From Homoserinimonas sp. OAct 916 (GTDB lineage: Bacteria > Actinomycetota > Actinomycetes > Actinomycetales > Microbacteriaceae): 64,000 nucleotides of DNA. Made by a program: the position numbers and the translations under genes. Numbering within the stretch: the stretch's first letter is position 1; each line of letters begins with the position of its first letter. Under the pieces are notes generated by a model. The model made no database searches. It saw only the letters and a program-made list of their open reading frames with translations, and was not told the origin of the DNA. Positions 15,921 through 25,550 of this stretch are shown here, one piece after another. Where the stretch lies: assembly GCF_003260275.1 (NCBI RefSeq), contig NZ_QJHB01000011.1, forward strand, positions 106,816 to 170,815. Direction: 5' to 3'.

Positions 15921-17369
15921 ATGAACCTCGACCAGCCAGCCGCCTCCTCCATGCCCAAGCCGGCGCGGAAGGACCCGCGCATGCCTCGCCTGGCCGACTC
16001 GGCCGAGTTCAACGCCTACATGAGCGACGGCTGGACCACGCCCGACCGCACCCCGCCCGTGGTCGCCGGTGCCCCAGAGGCCGCGGCCGCCCACCGGGCG
16101 AGGCTCAGCGCCGAACTTCCCGGCCAGACGATCGTGCTGGCCTCCGGCCTCGCTCCCACCCGGGCGAACGACACCATGTACGACTTTCGCCCGGACAGTG
16201 ACTTCTACTGGTTGACCGGCTGCGCCGCCGAGGAGGCGGTACTGGTCATGACCCCGGCCGGCAGCGGCCACGACGCGACCCTGTACCTGCCCGAGCCCTT
16301 CTACCCGGGCCATCCCGGGTTCTACTCCAACGCCCGATTCGGCGAACTCTGGGTCGGCTCCGCGCCGAGCCCGGCCGACTGGGCTACGGCGTTGCAACTC
16401 GACACTCGCGGATCGAGTGTTCTTGCTGAGGTGCTCGGCGGGCTGAAGTCGCCGATGGTCGCCGGCAACCCGAATCAGACGGTGCAGTCCGTGCTCGGGG
16501 CCGCAGACTCGACACAGTTGCGACGCACGCTGAGCGAGCTGCGCCTGGTCAAGGACGCGTGGGAGATCGCCCAGTTGCGCGAGGCCGTCGACCACACCGT
16601 CTCTGGTTTCGCCGCCACCGTGCGGGAGTTTTCGACCGCCATCGCGGGTGCCGGCGAGCGCTGGCTGCAGGGCACCTTCGACCGCCACGCCCGCACGCAC
16701 GGCAACGGCGTGGGCTACACCACCATCGTCGGCAGCGGCCGAAACGCGGCCACCTTGCACTGGGTGCGCTGCGACGGGCCGGTGCTCGCCGACCACCTGG
16801 TTCTGCTCGACATGGGGGTCGAGGTGAACAGCTTCTACACCGCGGATGTGACGCGCACGATTCCGGCGGCGGGCACGTTCAGCCCCCTGCAGCGCCAGGT
16901 GCACGACCTGGTCGAGAAGGCGCACCGCGCCGGCATGGCCGCGGTCGCACCCGGCAAACAGTTCTCCGACTTTCACACCGCGTCGATGCAGGTGATCGCC
17001 GAGGGGCTCAAGGACTGGGGCCTTTTGAAGGTCTCGGTCGACGAGGCGCTCGCGCCCGAGGGGCAACAACATCGCCGTTACCTGGTCTGCGGAATCGGCC
17101 ACCACCTCGGTCTGGACGTGCACGACTGCGCCAAGAGCCACTACGACCGCTACCAGGGCGCCGACCTCGAGCCGGGCATGGTGCTCACGGTCGAGCCCGG
17201 ACTCTACTTTCACGAGATGGACCTCACCGTTCCACCTGAGTTGCGCGGCATTGGCGTGCGCCTGGAGGATGACCTGCTGGTCACCGAGACCGGAACGGAC
17301 ATTCTGTCGGATGCCCTGCCCATTGACGCCACTGGCATCGAAGCGTGGTTCGCAGAGCACACTCGCTGA
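15921..17369 (+). CDS. pepP: Xaa-Pro aminopeptidase (aminopeptidase P, M24B)
   Basis: 482 residues. The N-terminal AMP_N domain (YDFRPDSDFYWLTGC) is followed by the pita-bread metallopeptidase domain. All dinuclear-metal ligands are visible: the two Asp in LLDMGVEVNSFYTADVTRT, the His of GIGHHLGLDVHD, and the two Glu in VEPGLYF and RLEDDLLV. It removes N-terminal residues preceding proline and is cytosolic. AAGGA lies 6 nt before the ATG. The MATE gene starts 69 bp downstream on the same strand. Confidence 0.95.
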   Translation: MNLDQPAASSMPKPARKDPRMPRLADSAEFNAYMSDGWTTPDRTPPVVAGAPEAAAAHRARLSAELPGQTIVLASGLAPTRANDTMYDFRPDSDFYWLTGCAAEEAVLVMTPAGSGHDATLYLPEPFYPGHPGFYSNARFGELWVGSAPSPADWATALQLDTRGSSVLAEVLGGLKSPMVAGNPNQTVQSVLGAADSTQLRRTLSELRLVKDAWEIAQLREAVDHTVSGFAATVREFSTAIAGAGERWLQGTFDRHARTHGNGVGYTTIVGSGRNAATLHWVRCDGPVLADHLVLLDMGVEVNSFYTADVTRTIPAAGTFSPLQRQVHDLVEKAHRAGMAAVAPGKQFSDFHTASMQVIAEGLKDWGLLKVSVDEALAPEGQQHRRYLVCGIGHHLGLDVHDCAKSHYDRYQGADLEPGMVLTVEPGLYFHEMDLTVPPELRGIGVRLEDDLLVTETGTDILSDALPIDATGIEAWFAEHTR

Positions 17370-17438
17370 CGCCACGATCGGTACCGGGGAGCAACCGAGC
17401 ACGACTGCACCCCCAGGGCCCTGGAGCGGGAAACTAGA

Positions 17439-18782
17439 GTGGTGAGCATCCGATCCCTACTCACTCGCCACGCGGTCGACCGCGACATCCTGCGCCTCGC
17501 GGTGCCGGCGCTCGGGGCGCTGATCGCCGAACCGCTCTTCCTGCTTGCCGATTCAGCGATGGTCGGCCACCTCGGTGCCGAACCGCTGGCCGGTCTCGGC
17601 CTGGCCTCCGCCGTGCTGCAGACCATCGTTGGGCTGATGGTGTTCCTCGCGTACAGCACCACGCCACTGGTCGCGCGCCGTCTCGGCGCAGGCGACCGGC
17701 AAGGCGCGCTCGGTGTCGGCATCGACGGGCTCTGGCTCGCCCTTGTGCTCGGGATCCTGCTCGCAGCGGCTGGTGCCGCAACCTCGGGCTGGCTGGTCGG
17801 CCTGTTCGGCGCCAACGCAGAGGTCACGGCGGCAGCCACCGCCTATCTGGCCATTTCGATGGCCGGGCTGCCGGCCATGCTGCTCGTGTTTGCCGCGACC
17901 GGCCTGCTGCGCGGGTTGCAGGACACCCGAACCCCACTCTGGGTCGCTGGCGTTGGCTTTGTCACGAACATTGCCCTGAACGCGATCTTCATCTACGGAT
18001 TGGGGCTTGGCGTGGTCGGCTCGGCGGTCGGCACCGTGATCGCCCAGTGGGGCATGGTGGCCGTCTACCTGGTCGTCGTGCTACGACACGCCCGGCAATC
18101 GGAGGCCCGGCTCACACCGCGCAGGGCCGGGCTGCGAGCATCCACCAGATCGGGCGGTTGGCTGTTGGTGCGCACCATGAGCCTGCGCGCCGCCATGCTG
18201 CTCGCGGTCTATGTCGCGACGCAGCAGGGCGCGGGCGAACTCGCTGCCTTCCAGGTGGCGGCGACGATCTTCGCCACACTCGCCTTCGCGCTTGACTCAC
18301 TCGCCATCGCGGCACAGGCCCTCGTCGGGCAGGCGCTGGGGGCCGGCGACGTCAGCACAGCGCGGGCGGTGATGGCTCGATGCCTGCAGTGGGCCATCGG
18401 TGGTGGCCTCCTGCTCGGAATCATTGTGATGGCGCTCAGCCCGGTGACCGGGCCGGTGTTCACCGGAGCGCCCGAGGTGCTGGAACTGCTGCCGCTGACC
18501 CTCGTGCTTCTCGGTGCGGGGATTCCGCTGGCTGGCTTCGTGTTCGTGCTCGATGGCGTGCTGATCGGCGCCGGCGACGTGCGCTACCTTGCGTTGACCG
18601 GCCTGGTGAACGTCGCCGTCTTCGCCCCGATGGCCTGGACCGTGCTCGCCTGGGCTCCCGAGGGCGTTGCGGGTCTCGCCTGGTTATGGGTCGCATTCGG
18701 CTTCGGATACATCGGTGCCCGCGCAATGACCCTCGGCTGGCGCTCCCGGGGCCGCGCGTGGATGGTCACCGGCAGCGCCTGA
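17439..18782 (+). CDS. MATE-family efflux transporter (DinF-like)
   Basis: 447 residues with about 12 hydrophobic segments in two homologous halves. LAVPALGALIAEPLFLLADSAMVGHLGAEPLAGLG is split over residues 20-54 and is the MATE N-terminal signature; TTPLVARRLGAGDRQGA and its repeat AQALVGQALGAGDVSTA mark each half. It exports cationic compounds coupled to H+ or Na+. GTG start at 17439, or GTG at 17442; no strong ribosome site. Confidence 0.9.
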   Translation: MVSIRSLLTRHAVDRDILRLAVPALGALIAEPLFLLADSAMVGHLGAEPLAGLGLASAVLQTIVGLMVFLAYSTTPLVARRLGAGDRQGALGVGIDGLWLALVLGILLAAAGAATSGWLVGLFGANAEVTAAATAYLAISMAGLPAMLLVFAATGLLRGLQDTRTPLWVAGVGFVTNIALNAIFIYGLGLGVVGSAVGTVIAQWGMVAVYLVVVLRHARQSEARLTPRRAGLRASTRSGGWLLVRTMSLRAAMLLAVYVATQQGAGELAAFQVAATIFATLAFALDSLAIAAQALVGQALGAGDVSTARAVMARCLQWAIGGGLLLGIIVMALSPVTGPVFTGAPEVLELLPLTLVLLGAGIPLAGFVFVLDGVLIGAGDVRYLALTGLVNVAVFAPMAWTVLAWAPEGVAGLAWLWVAFGFGYIGARAMTLGWRSRGRAWMVTGSA

Positions 18783-18821
18783 GCCGCCCGCGTCTCAACC
18801 CCCGGCCCGCTGGTCACGCGT

Positions 18822-18887
18822 AAAATTTCAGGAGCGCAGCGGGCCGGGGCCGCCCTGGCTGCCGGCACCCGTGATCTCCTGAATTTT
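18822..18887 (+). terminator. Large structured inverted repeat between MATE and MFS genes
   Basis: AAAATTTCAGGAG (18822-18834) pairs with CTCCTGAATTTT (18876-18887) with one bulge, and the GC-rich interior contains a second nested pairing (GCAGC with GCTGC). T-rich flanks on both strands suit a bidirectional terminator, though the size and nesting also suit a structured leader of the next gene. Confidence 0.5.
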
Positions 18888-18977
18888 CACCACCGAGCAC
18901 GCGGATCAGGTCGCGAGGCGATAGCGTGCTGCATCGCGACGCCGACGTTCCCTGCGACAAGCGCATATAGTCACTGG

Positions 18978-20264
18978 GTGCCCACTCTCGATCATCACCC
19001 CCACCGGGCGACACCCTCCGCCGAAGATGTGCACCAGCTGCACTGCTGGCGCAATGCGATCTTCGTGGTTTTCGCCGTCTGTGGGATCTCTCTGGCCAGT
19101 TGGGTCTCCCGCCTGCCGACCGTGCGGGATGCCCTCGACGCGGATACCGCCCAGATGGGTTGGCTGATCTTCAGCCTCTCGGTCGGCTCCATAATCGGCC
19201 TGCTGGGCGCCAGCCACATTCTCGCCCGCCTGGGAGCCCGGGGCACCCTGCGCGTGTTCATGACACTCTCGTCCATCGGCCTGTTCGTGGCCGCCCTCGG
19301 TGCCTCGATCGGCCCGAGTTACCTGCTGATCCTTCTCGGGTTGGCCGTCTTCGGCGTGGGCTTCTCGATCTGTGACGTGACGATGAACGTGAGCGGCGCT
19401 GCGAATGAGCAGCGCCTCGGCACCAACCTCATGCCGCTGTTCCATGCCTCGTTCAGCGCAGGCACCATGCTCGGCGCAGGACTCGGGTGGCTCGCCGAGG
19501 TGACCGGTGTGCCCCTGTTCATCCACATCACCGTCATCGCCGTCGCCATGACGGCCACGGTCCTCCACGTCTCCCGTGCGATCCCGCGCGAAAGCAGCCA
19601 CGGGATCATCCCGACCACTACCGCGGGCATCGCCATTGTCGGCGTCGAGCCCCCCGATACCTGGCGAACCAGGCTCGCTTCCTGGCGCAATCCGCGCATC
19701 CTTTTGATCGGACTGATTGTGCTCGGCATGGCTTTCGCGGAAGGCACCGCCGATGACTGGCTTTCGCTCGCGGCCGTCGACGGTCACGGCCTCAGCAAGG
19801 CGAACGGCGCGCTCGTCTTCGGGATCTTCGTGACCGCGATGACCATCGGCCGCATCCTCGGCGTTCGGGTGCTCAGCCGTTTCGGCCGGGTGCCGGTTCT
19901 GCGAGCGTCGGCGCTGTCGGCCCTGGTCGGCATGCTGATGTTCATCTTCATCCCTGTTCCACAGCTCGCCGTGGTCGGCGTGATCTTCTGGGGCCTCGGG
20001 GCGGCACTCGGGTTTCCGGTCGGCATGTCGGCAGCAGCGGATGACCCGAAGAACGCGGCGGCGAACGTCAGCGTCGTCGCCACTATCGGTTACTGCGCGT
20101 TCCTGATCGGACCGCCGCTGATCGGCGCCCTGGGGCACGCCTTTGGCCTGCTGTACGCCCTCCTCGCCGTGGTGCTCATGGTCATCGTCTCCGGAATCGC
20201 GTCGTCGGCCGCCCGCGAGCCGCAGCGACGTGAGTCACCAGTTGGTGGGGGTACCCTCGAATGA
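18978..20264 (+). CDS. MFS transporter (YbjJ-like)
   Basis: 428 residues, about 12 membrane segments. FVVFAVCGISLASWVSRLP at the start, FSICDVTMNVSGAANEQRLG in the middle and the charged EGTADDWLSL motif are characteristic of the YbjJ-type MFS subfamily, of unsettled substrate. GTG start at 18978. It lies 195 bp behind the MATE gene and 73 bp before manA. Confidence 0.8.
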   Translation: MPTLDHHPHRATPSAEDVHQLHCWRNAIFVVFAVCGISLASWVSRLPTVRDALDADTAQMGWLIFSLSVGSIIGLLGASHILARLGARGTLRVFMTLSSIGLFVAALGASIGPSYLLILLGLAVFGVGFSICDVTMNVSGAANEQRLGTNLMPLFHASFSAGTMLGAGLGWLAEVTGVPLFIHITVIAVAMTATVLHVSRAIPRESSHGIIPTTTAGIAIVGVEPPDTWRTRLASWRNPRILLIGLIVLGMAFAEGTADDWLSLAAVDGHGLSKANGALVFGIFVTAMTIGRILGVRVLSRFGRVPVLRASALSALVGMLMFIFIPVPQLAVVGVIFWGLGAALGFPVGMSAAADDPKNAAANVSVVATIGYCAFLIGPPLIGALGHAFGLLYALLAVVLMVIVSGIASSAAREPQRRESPVGGGTLE

Positions 20265-20337
20265 TGCCACTATTGCCCGGCTGAAGACCCGCCCACGGCA
20301 CCCACATTTCTCATTTCGACCTGGAGCCCACACACGA

Positions 20338-21534
20338 ATGTACGAACTGACCGGCATTCCTCGCAACTACGCCTGGGGGTCAACCACCCAGATCCAGCAA
20401 CTGCTGGGCCTACCGCAGGACGGCGGCCCGTTGGCCGAGGTCTGGTTCGGCGCACACCCCACTGACCCCTCAGGGGTGACGGACGAGCAGGGCCGGCAGA
20501 CCACGCTCGACCGACTGATCGATTCTGACCCCGCGCGACTGCTCGGTCGCCGATCGATCTCCGAGTTCGGGCCGACCTTGCCGTTCCTGATGAAATTTCT
20601 CGCCCCCGGCGAACCGGTGTCGCTGCAGGTGCATCCCACTCCCGCGAATGCTCACACCGGTTTCATCGCCGAGCAGATCGAGGGGGTACCGATCGATGCC
20701 CCGCACCGGAGCTTCAAGGACACCAACCACAAACCTGAGATGGTCTTTGCCCTCACCGAATTCTCCGGGCTGGTCGGCTTTCGGGACCCTGCCCTGATCG
20801 TCGAGCTGCTTGCCGCCTACAACCACCCGGCACTGCGCGGGGCCCATCGTCTGCTGGCGGCCGAGCCCGGCCCAGCCGGCATGAAGGAGTGTCTGCGTCG
20901 GCTGGTCGAGTTGGGAGCGGCAGAAGTCGATCAGATCGTCGCTGAGGCAACACAACTCTCGGCGAATGGCCCCGAAGTCGCCGACGCCCACCAGATGGTG
21001 GCCGAATTGGCGCAGTACTTTCCGGGAGACGCCGGATGCGTGGCCTCCCTGATGCTGGTGCACATGCGCTTTCGGCCCGGGGACTGTCTTTTCGTTCCGT
21101 CAGGCATCCCGCACGCCTACCTCAGCGGGCTGTGTGTCGAGGTCATGGCCAACTCCGACAATGTTTTTCGCGCGGGGCTCACCAACAAATACGTCGACGT
21201 CGAGGGCCTGCTCGCGAACACCCGGTTCGACCCGACCCCACTGGCGATGCTGCCCGGTGACGAGATCGCCCCCGGGGTGCGGGTGCTCAGCCCAGAAGCC
21301 GCCGAGTTCGCCCTCACCGTCGTGACGTGCACTTCAGGCGGGGAACAGGTCATCGCCGGATCCGGGCCCCGCATCGCGGTCTGCGTCGACGGACTGGTGA
21401 CAGTTCGGGCCGAGCGCGCCACGGCACCCGATCCCCTCTCCCTGCCTGTCGGTGGCGCGCTGTTCGCGGCCGATGTCGACGGCGATCTGACGGTCGCGGG
21501 CCACGGTCTGCTTGTCATCGCCAGCGTCCCGTAG
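20338..21534 (+). CDS. manA: Mannose-6-phosphate isomerase, class I
   Basis: 398 residues. It interconverts fructose-6-P and mannose-6-P, the entry to GDP-mannose and mannosylated envelope polymers. Zinc ligands and active-site segments are visible: [48 protein letters not shown] (split over residues 256-290). The opening [14 protein letters not shown] is typical of actinobacterial ManA. ATG at 20338 with GGAG about 12 nt upstream. The nucS gene follows within 10 bp. Confidence 0.95.
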   Translation: MYELTGIPRNYAWGSTTQIQQLLGLPQDGGPLAEVWFGAHPTDPSGVTDEQGRQTTLDRLIDSDPARLLGRRSISEFGPTLPFLMKFLAPGEPVSLQVHPTPANAHTGFIAEQIEGVPIDAPHRSFKDTNHKPEMVFALTEFSGLVGFRDPALIVELLAAYNHPALRGAHRLLAAEPGPAGMKECLRRLVELGAAEVDQIVAEATQLSANGPEVADAHQMVAELAQYFPGDAGCVASLMLVHMRFRPGDCLFVPSGIPHAYLSGLCVEVMANSDNVFRAGLTNKYVDVEGLLANTRFDPTPLAMLPGDEIAPGVRVLSPEAAEFALTVVTCTSGGEQVIAGSGPRIAVCVDGLVTVRAERATAPDPLSLPVGGALFAADVDGDLTVAGHGLLVIASVP

Positions 21535-21544
21535 GCTCGAACCC

Positions 21545-22240
21545 GTGCGACTTGTCATAGCCCGCTGCTCCGTCGACTACGCCGGACGTCTCAGCGCCCA
21601 CCTGCCTCTGGCCAACCGCCTGCTGATGCTCAAATCAGATGGCAGCGTGCTCGTGCACTCAGACGGCGGATCGTACAAACCACTCAACTGGATGAGCCCG
21701 CCCTGCTCACTGACCGAGGCCGCCCCTGATGAGGCTCAGGCAGCGGCCGGTGTGACCGCGGTGTGGAAGGTCACGCAGACCAAGACCGCCGACGTTCTCG
21801 TGGTCTCGATCCACGAGATCTTGCACGATTCCGAGCACTCGCTGGGCGTCGATCCGGGGCTCGTGAAAGACGGCGTCGAATCAGACCTGCAGCGGCTGTT
21901 GGCCGAGCAGATCGAACTCTTGGGCGACGGGCACAGTCTGGTGCGCCGTGAGTACATGACTGCGATCGGGCCGGTCGACATCCTGGCCCGGGATTCCGGC
22001 GGCAATGCCGTTGCGGTGGAGCTCAAGCGGCGCGGCGACATCGACGGCGTCGAACAACTGACTCGCTACCTCGAATTGATGAACCGTGACCCGCACCTGG
22101 CGCCGGTCACCGGGGTCTTCGCCGCGCAGGTGATCAAGCCCCAGGCACGCACGTTGGCCGAAGACCGGGGGATCCGTTGTCTGGTGCTCGACTACGACGC
22201 CATGCGCGGCCTGGACGACTCCGACTCACGCCTGTTCTGA
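21545..22240 (+). CDS. nucS: Mismatch-specific endonuclease NucS/EndoMS
   Basis: 231 residues. NucS replaces MutSL in most actinobacteria and cuts both strands at mismatches. The N-terminal dimerisation half ([16 protein letters not shown]) precedes a RecB-like nuclease core with GPVDIL and VELKRRGD, supplying the catalytic Asp and Glu-x-Lys, and QLTRYLE. The C-terminus ends SRLF, resembling the beta-clamp-binding tail reported for corynebacterial NucS. GTG start at 21545, 10 bp after manA, suggesting co-transcription. Confidence 0.95.
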   Translation: MRLVIARCSVDYAGRLSAHLPLANRLLMLKSDGSVLVHSDGGSYKPLNWMSPPCSLTEAAPDEAQAAAGVTAVWKVTQTKTADVLVVSIHEILHDSEHSLGVDPGLVKDGVESDLQRLLAEQIELLGDGHSLVRREYMTAIGPVDILARDSGGNAVAVELKRRGDIDGVEQLTRYLELMNRDPHLAPVTGVFAAQVIKPQARTLAEDRGIRCLVLDYDAMRGLDDSDSRLF

Positions 22241-22320
22241 TGGTGCAGCGCGCTCCGGGCGCACGCCGGCGACGAGACGCTGAACGGCTCCCGCAGCGAC
22301 GAGACGTAAGATGAGTGGAA

Positions 22321-23019
22321 ATGACTAATTCAGTACTGACCGAAACAGCCGTCATCCGCCTCACACGACGGTGGACCTGCGTACTCTTCGACCTCGACGG
22401 CACCATCATGGACTCGGCCCCGGGGATCACCGATCGACTGGCGAAGACCCTTGTTGAGCTCGGACGCCCGGTTCCGAGCGAGCAAGAACTCATGCGGTGG
22501 GTCGGCCCACCCATCCTCGATTCCTTCCGCGACTTTGCCGGCATGGACCCGGAGCAGGCTCGCGAAGCCCTGACGGTGTACCGGCGCTTCGCGCAGGTGG
22601 ACGGCCCCTATGACGGAAGCGCCGTCTTCCCCGGCGTGGCCGGCCTGATCGTCCGATTGCACAAGGCGGGGATCCCGATCGCATTGGCGACCTCCAAGCC
22701 GGAATCACAAGCGGTGATGATTCTCGATCATTTCGACCTGTCCCAGTACTTCACCGTGCTCTGCGGCGCCTCAGAAGACGAATCGCGCAGTGCCAAATCC
22801 GACATCGTTGCCGAGACCCTGCTTCGCCTGCAGGGTGAGGGTGTCGACCTCAGCCAAGTGGTGCTGGTGGGCGACCGCAGCTATGACGTGGCTGGCGCGA
22901 CCGCTCATGACATTCCAACCATCATGGTCGAGTGGGGATATGGTTCACCCGCCGAAGCCGAGGGCACGATGGCAGTCGTGCACTCGGCCGACCAACTCGG
23001 TCGCCTCCTTCTGGGCTGA
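22321..23019 (+). CDS. HAD-family phosphatase (phosphoglycolate-phosphatase-like)
   Basis: 232 residues. HAD motifs in order: FDLDGTIMDS (nucleophile Asp and acid Asp), ATSKP (motif II Ser/Thr), the Lys of SAKSDIV, and VGDRSYDVAGA (motif IV). A helical cap sits between motifs I and II, making it subclass IA (Gph/PgmB-like). It hydrolyses a small phosphate ester; the substrate is unknown. ATG at 22321; a GTG at 22315 is equally possible. A hairpin terminator follows. Confidence 0.85.
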   Translation: MTNSVLTETAVIRLTRRWTCVLFDLDGTIMDSAPGITDRLAKTLVELGRPVPSEQELMRWVGPPILDSFRDFAGMDPEQAREALTVYRRFAQVDGPYDGSAVFPGVAGLIVRLHKAGIPIALATSKPESQAVMILDHFDLSQYFTVLCGASEDESRSAKSDIVAETLLRLQGEGVDLSQVVLVGDRSYDVAGATAHDIPTIMVEWGYGSPAEAEGTMAVVHSADQLGRLLLG

Positions 23020-23033
23020 GCGTGTGGCCTGAC

Positions 23034-23058
23034 CTCAGCGCTGTGCCCCAGCACTGAG
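23034..23058. terminator. Bidirectional terminator between convergent genes
   Basis: CTCAGCGCTG pairs with CAGCACTGAG (one mismatch) around a 5-nt loop, midway between the HAD gene and the convergent lipoprotein gene. Confidence 0.6.
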
Positions 23059-23101
23059 CCGCCCGGCTGAACTGGGACAGTCCGTCGCGCGTTCTGTGCG
23101 C

Positions 23102-23626
23102 TCACTTCTGCGTCGGTACAAGAATCGCGTAGGCGTCCGCAACCTGATCGATGTCGCCGGAGAAGGTGAGCACCAGTTGCGGTGAGTCAGAGTTGGGCGG
23201 GAGCGCATCGATGGCATGAGTGCTGCCGTCACAAGGAACGACCTCATCCGCGATGATCGATGGGCCGTCCGGCGACTGGGACAGGGTGACCATGACGTTT
23301 GTATCTGCAGCAACCACGACTTCCGTCGTCGGTACCGAGCAGGCTGCGACCAGTTGGTACCCGGACGAATTCGCCATGGCTGATCCCGTGACGGTCATCG
23401 CCGGGTCGGCGGCGGAGTGAACCAGACGCATCGCCTCCCCGTGCACGGGGAGCGGGATCAGCAAGTTGTCGGCTTGCGAGACCTCGACCGGTGGCACCTG
23501 GGGTCCGTTGCTGAGCGATTCGACCGATTGATCTCCCACGCCAGCACGGGTGACGTAACAGCCGGTCAATCCCGTGACCAGGAGGCTGACCGAAAGGGCC
23601 GAAAGAACAACTCGTTTCATGCGCAT
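23102..23626 (-). CDS. Putative lipoprotein of unknown function
   Basis: 174 residues. The signal peptide MRMKRVVLSALSVSLLVTGL ends in a lipobox LTGC, so the mature protein starts at about Cys23 and is anchored outside the membrane. I do not recognise the rest (about 150 residues, beta-rich, two further Cys). GGAGGT lies 9 nt before the ATG at 23626. It is monocistronic, and convergent with the HAD gene. Confidence 0.65.
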   Translation of the reverse strand: MRMKRVVLSALSVSLLVTGLTGCYVTRAGVGDQSVESLSNGPQVPPVEVSQADNLLIPLPVHGEAMRLVHSAADPAMTVTGSAMANSSGYQLVAACSVPTTEVVVAADTNVMVTLSQSPDGPSIIADEVVPCDGSTHAIDALPPNSDSPQLVLTFSGDIDQVADAYAILVPTQK

Positions 23627-23773
23627 ACTCGTACAACCTCCGCCGGAATGATGAACCGTACTCGTCGGTGAGCGCTTGGAATCAGGGTACGCCCGGATGT
23701 ACACCGGTCACAGGCCCTCGAGTCGACACCATGATTACTCGCTTGTGGGTTGCTCTGGTGCGAGACTGGGCAC

Positions 23774-24238
23774 ATGACCATTCGACTGGAGCCGAAGTCG
23801 GCCGAGCGATTGACCCTGTGGCTGAGCACCAGTCACGCCGAGTACATCACCAGCCGGGTTCGGGCCGGAGAAACCCCGGTCGAGGCGCGGGCGAGCGCCG
23901 ACCAGTCATTGGAAGCCCACTTTCCTGGCGGCGTGCCGGCGAAGAATCATCACGTCTACGATCTGGTGCATGGGGAGACAGTTGTGGGCAGTCTGTGGAT
24001 AGGCCCGCACACCGACGCAGACAACGACGCGTGGTGGGTGTGGGACGTGACAATCGACACCGCCCACCAAGGGAAGGGGTTCGGGCGCGAGGCGATGGCG
24101 CTTGCGGAGGCGGTGGTGCGCCAGGAGGGCGGGCACTCACTCGGACTCAACGTCTTCGGCTACAACACCGCGGCCTGGACACTGTACGAGTCCCTCGGCT
24201 ACCAGACCACCGCGATCCAGATGCTCAAGGTGCTGTGA
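23774..24238 (+). CDS. GNAT-family N-acetyltransferase
   Basis: 154 residues. GNAT core: WWVWDVTIDTAHQGKGFGREAMALAEAVV is split over residues 80-108 and carries the acetyl-CoA loop QGKGFG; LNVFGYNTAAWTLYESLGY follows as motif B. The N-terminal helical region (RLTLWLSTSHAEYITSRVRAGET) resembles single-domain acetyltransferases acting on small molecules or protein side chains. Target unknown. Confidence 0.8.
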   Translation: MTIRLEPKSAERLTLWLSTSHAEYITSRVRAGETPVEARASADQSLEAHFPGGVPAKNHHVYDLVHGETVVGSLWIGPHTDADNDAWWVWDVTIDTAHQGKGFGREAMALAEAVVRQEGGHSLGLNVFGYNTAAWTLYESLGYQTTAIQMLKVL

Positions 24239-24355
24239 TGCGCTCATGGGGCGGCGGCGACAGACGACACGGCACCGATCATCACGTGCAACCGACTGTC
24301 CCTCATCCCCTCCAATAGGGTATTCACAACACAAGACCGACAAGGGGTGTCGAGG

Positions 24356-25492
24356 ATGAGGTTTCGCAAACGCACCAGAGGGTTGGACGAGGTCACCGTG
24401 ACCACGGAATCTGCCGAGACGCGCACAACGCATGCGGCCGGTCCCACTGTGCGCGTGAACGCGTTCCGCATCGGACTCATCGGCGGCCTCGGGGTGTTGG
24501 TCGCGCTTCTCATCGGCGGCGTGATCAGCCTTCTCAGTACTGTTCTCATCTACATCGGTGTTGCTCTGTTCATTGCTCTCGGCCTCGATCCCCTGGTCTC
24601 CTGGCTCGAGAGGCGCATGCCGCGCGGCCTGGCGATCGGAGTCGTCTTCGCCGCGGTGATTGCGATCTTCGCCGGATTGCTCTTCGCCGTGATTCCCGTG
24701 ATTGTGCGCGAGACCACACACTTCATCAATGGGTTCCCCGACATGGTCGACGCCATCGCGAAGAGCGACTTCGTCACAGGATTGGACCAGCAACTCCAAG
24801 GAGCCTTCGACGTCAACCAGGCGATCCAGAGCGGGGCCAACTTCCTCCAGGATCCGAACAACCTGCTCGCCATCGGTGGCGGTATTCTCTCGGTCGGGGC
24901 CGGTGTCGCCAGCGGTGTGACGGGCGCCGTGATCGTCCTGATCCTGACCCTCTACTTCTTGGCCTCCCTGCGGTCGATGAAACGGACGAGCTACCGGTTC
25001 GTTCCCGCGGCCCAGCGCCCGGGGTTCATCGCGGTCAGCGAGGAGATCACCCAGGCGATCGGGCGGTACGTGATCGGCCAGGTCAGCCTCGCCCTGGTCA
25101 ACGGCATCCTGAGCTTCATCTTCCTCACGATAATCGGCGCGCCGGCTCCTGCGCTGCTGGCCGTGGCGGCGTTCCTGCTCTCCATCATTCCCCTGATCGG
25201 AACGTTGACAGGTTCGATCATCATCGTGCTCGTGTGTCTGATCGCGTCCCCGCTGACCGCACTGGTAGCCGCCATCTATTATCTGATCTACATGCAGGTG
25301 GAAGCATATGTTTTGAGCCCCCGGATCATGAACAAAGCTGTGGCCGTCCCCGGCGCGATCGTGGTGATCGCGGCGGTCGGCGGCGGCGCGGTCGGCGGTG
25401 TCCTCGGAGCACTGGTCGCGATTCCAATTGCCGCTTCCTTCATCATCATCGTGCAGAAAATCGTCTTCCCCGCACAGGACGCCAAGGTCTGA
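24356..25492 (+). CDS. AI-2E family transporter (TqsA/UPF0118-like)
   Basis: 378 residues. Hydrophobic pairs near residues 40-75 and 80-110, a soluble stretch with FINGFPDMVDAI, then at least four more membrane segments with FLLSIIPLIGTLTGSIIIV, the most conserved family segment. Members export autoinducer-2 or act as Na+/H+ antiporters, so the substrate is open. AAGGGG lies 8 nt before the ATG. Confidence 0.85.
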   Translation: MRFRKRTRGLDEVTVTTESAETRTTHAAGPTVRVNAFRIGLIGGLGVLVALLIGGVISLLSTVLIYIGVALFIALGLDPLVSWLERRMPRGLAIGVVFAAVIAIFAGLLFAVIPVIVRETTHFINGFPDMVDAIAKSDFVTGLDQQLQGAFDVNQAIQSGANFLQDPNNLLAIGGGILSVGAGVASGVTGAVIVLILTLYFLASLRSMKRTSYRFVPAAQRPGFIAVSEEITQAIGRYVIGQVSLALVNGILSFIFLTIIGAPAPALLAVAAFLLSIIPLIGTLTGSIIIVLVCLIASPLTALVAAIYYLIYMQVEAYVLSPRIMNKAVAVPGAIVVIAAVGGGAVGGVLGALVAIPIAASFIIIVQKIVFPAQDAKV

Positions 25493-25503
25493 CCCAACGC
25501 CCC

Positions 25504-25550
25504 CTCCATCGAATTCCCCCGCACCAAGCGACAACCGTCCTTCGATGGAG
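25504..25550. terminator. Perfect 10-bp inverted repeat between convergent genes
   Basis: CTCCATCGAA (25504-25513) and TTCGATGGAG (25541-25550), 27-nt loop, exactly filling the gap between the AI-2E gene and the convergent monooxygenase gene. Probably a shared terminator; the loop is longer than usual. Confidence 0.5.
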
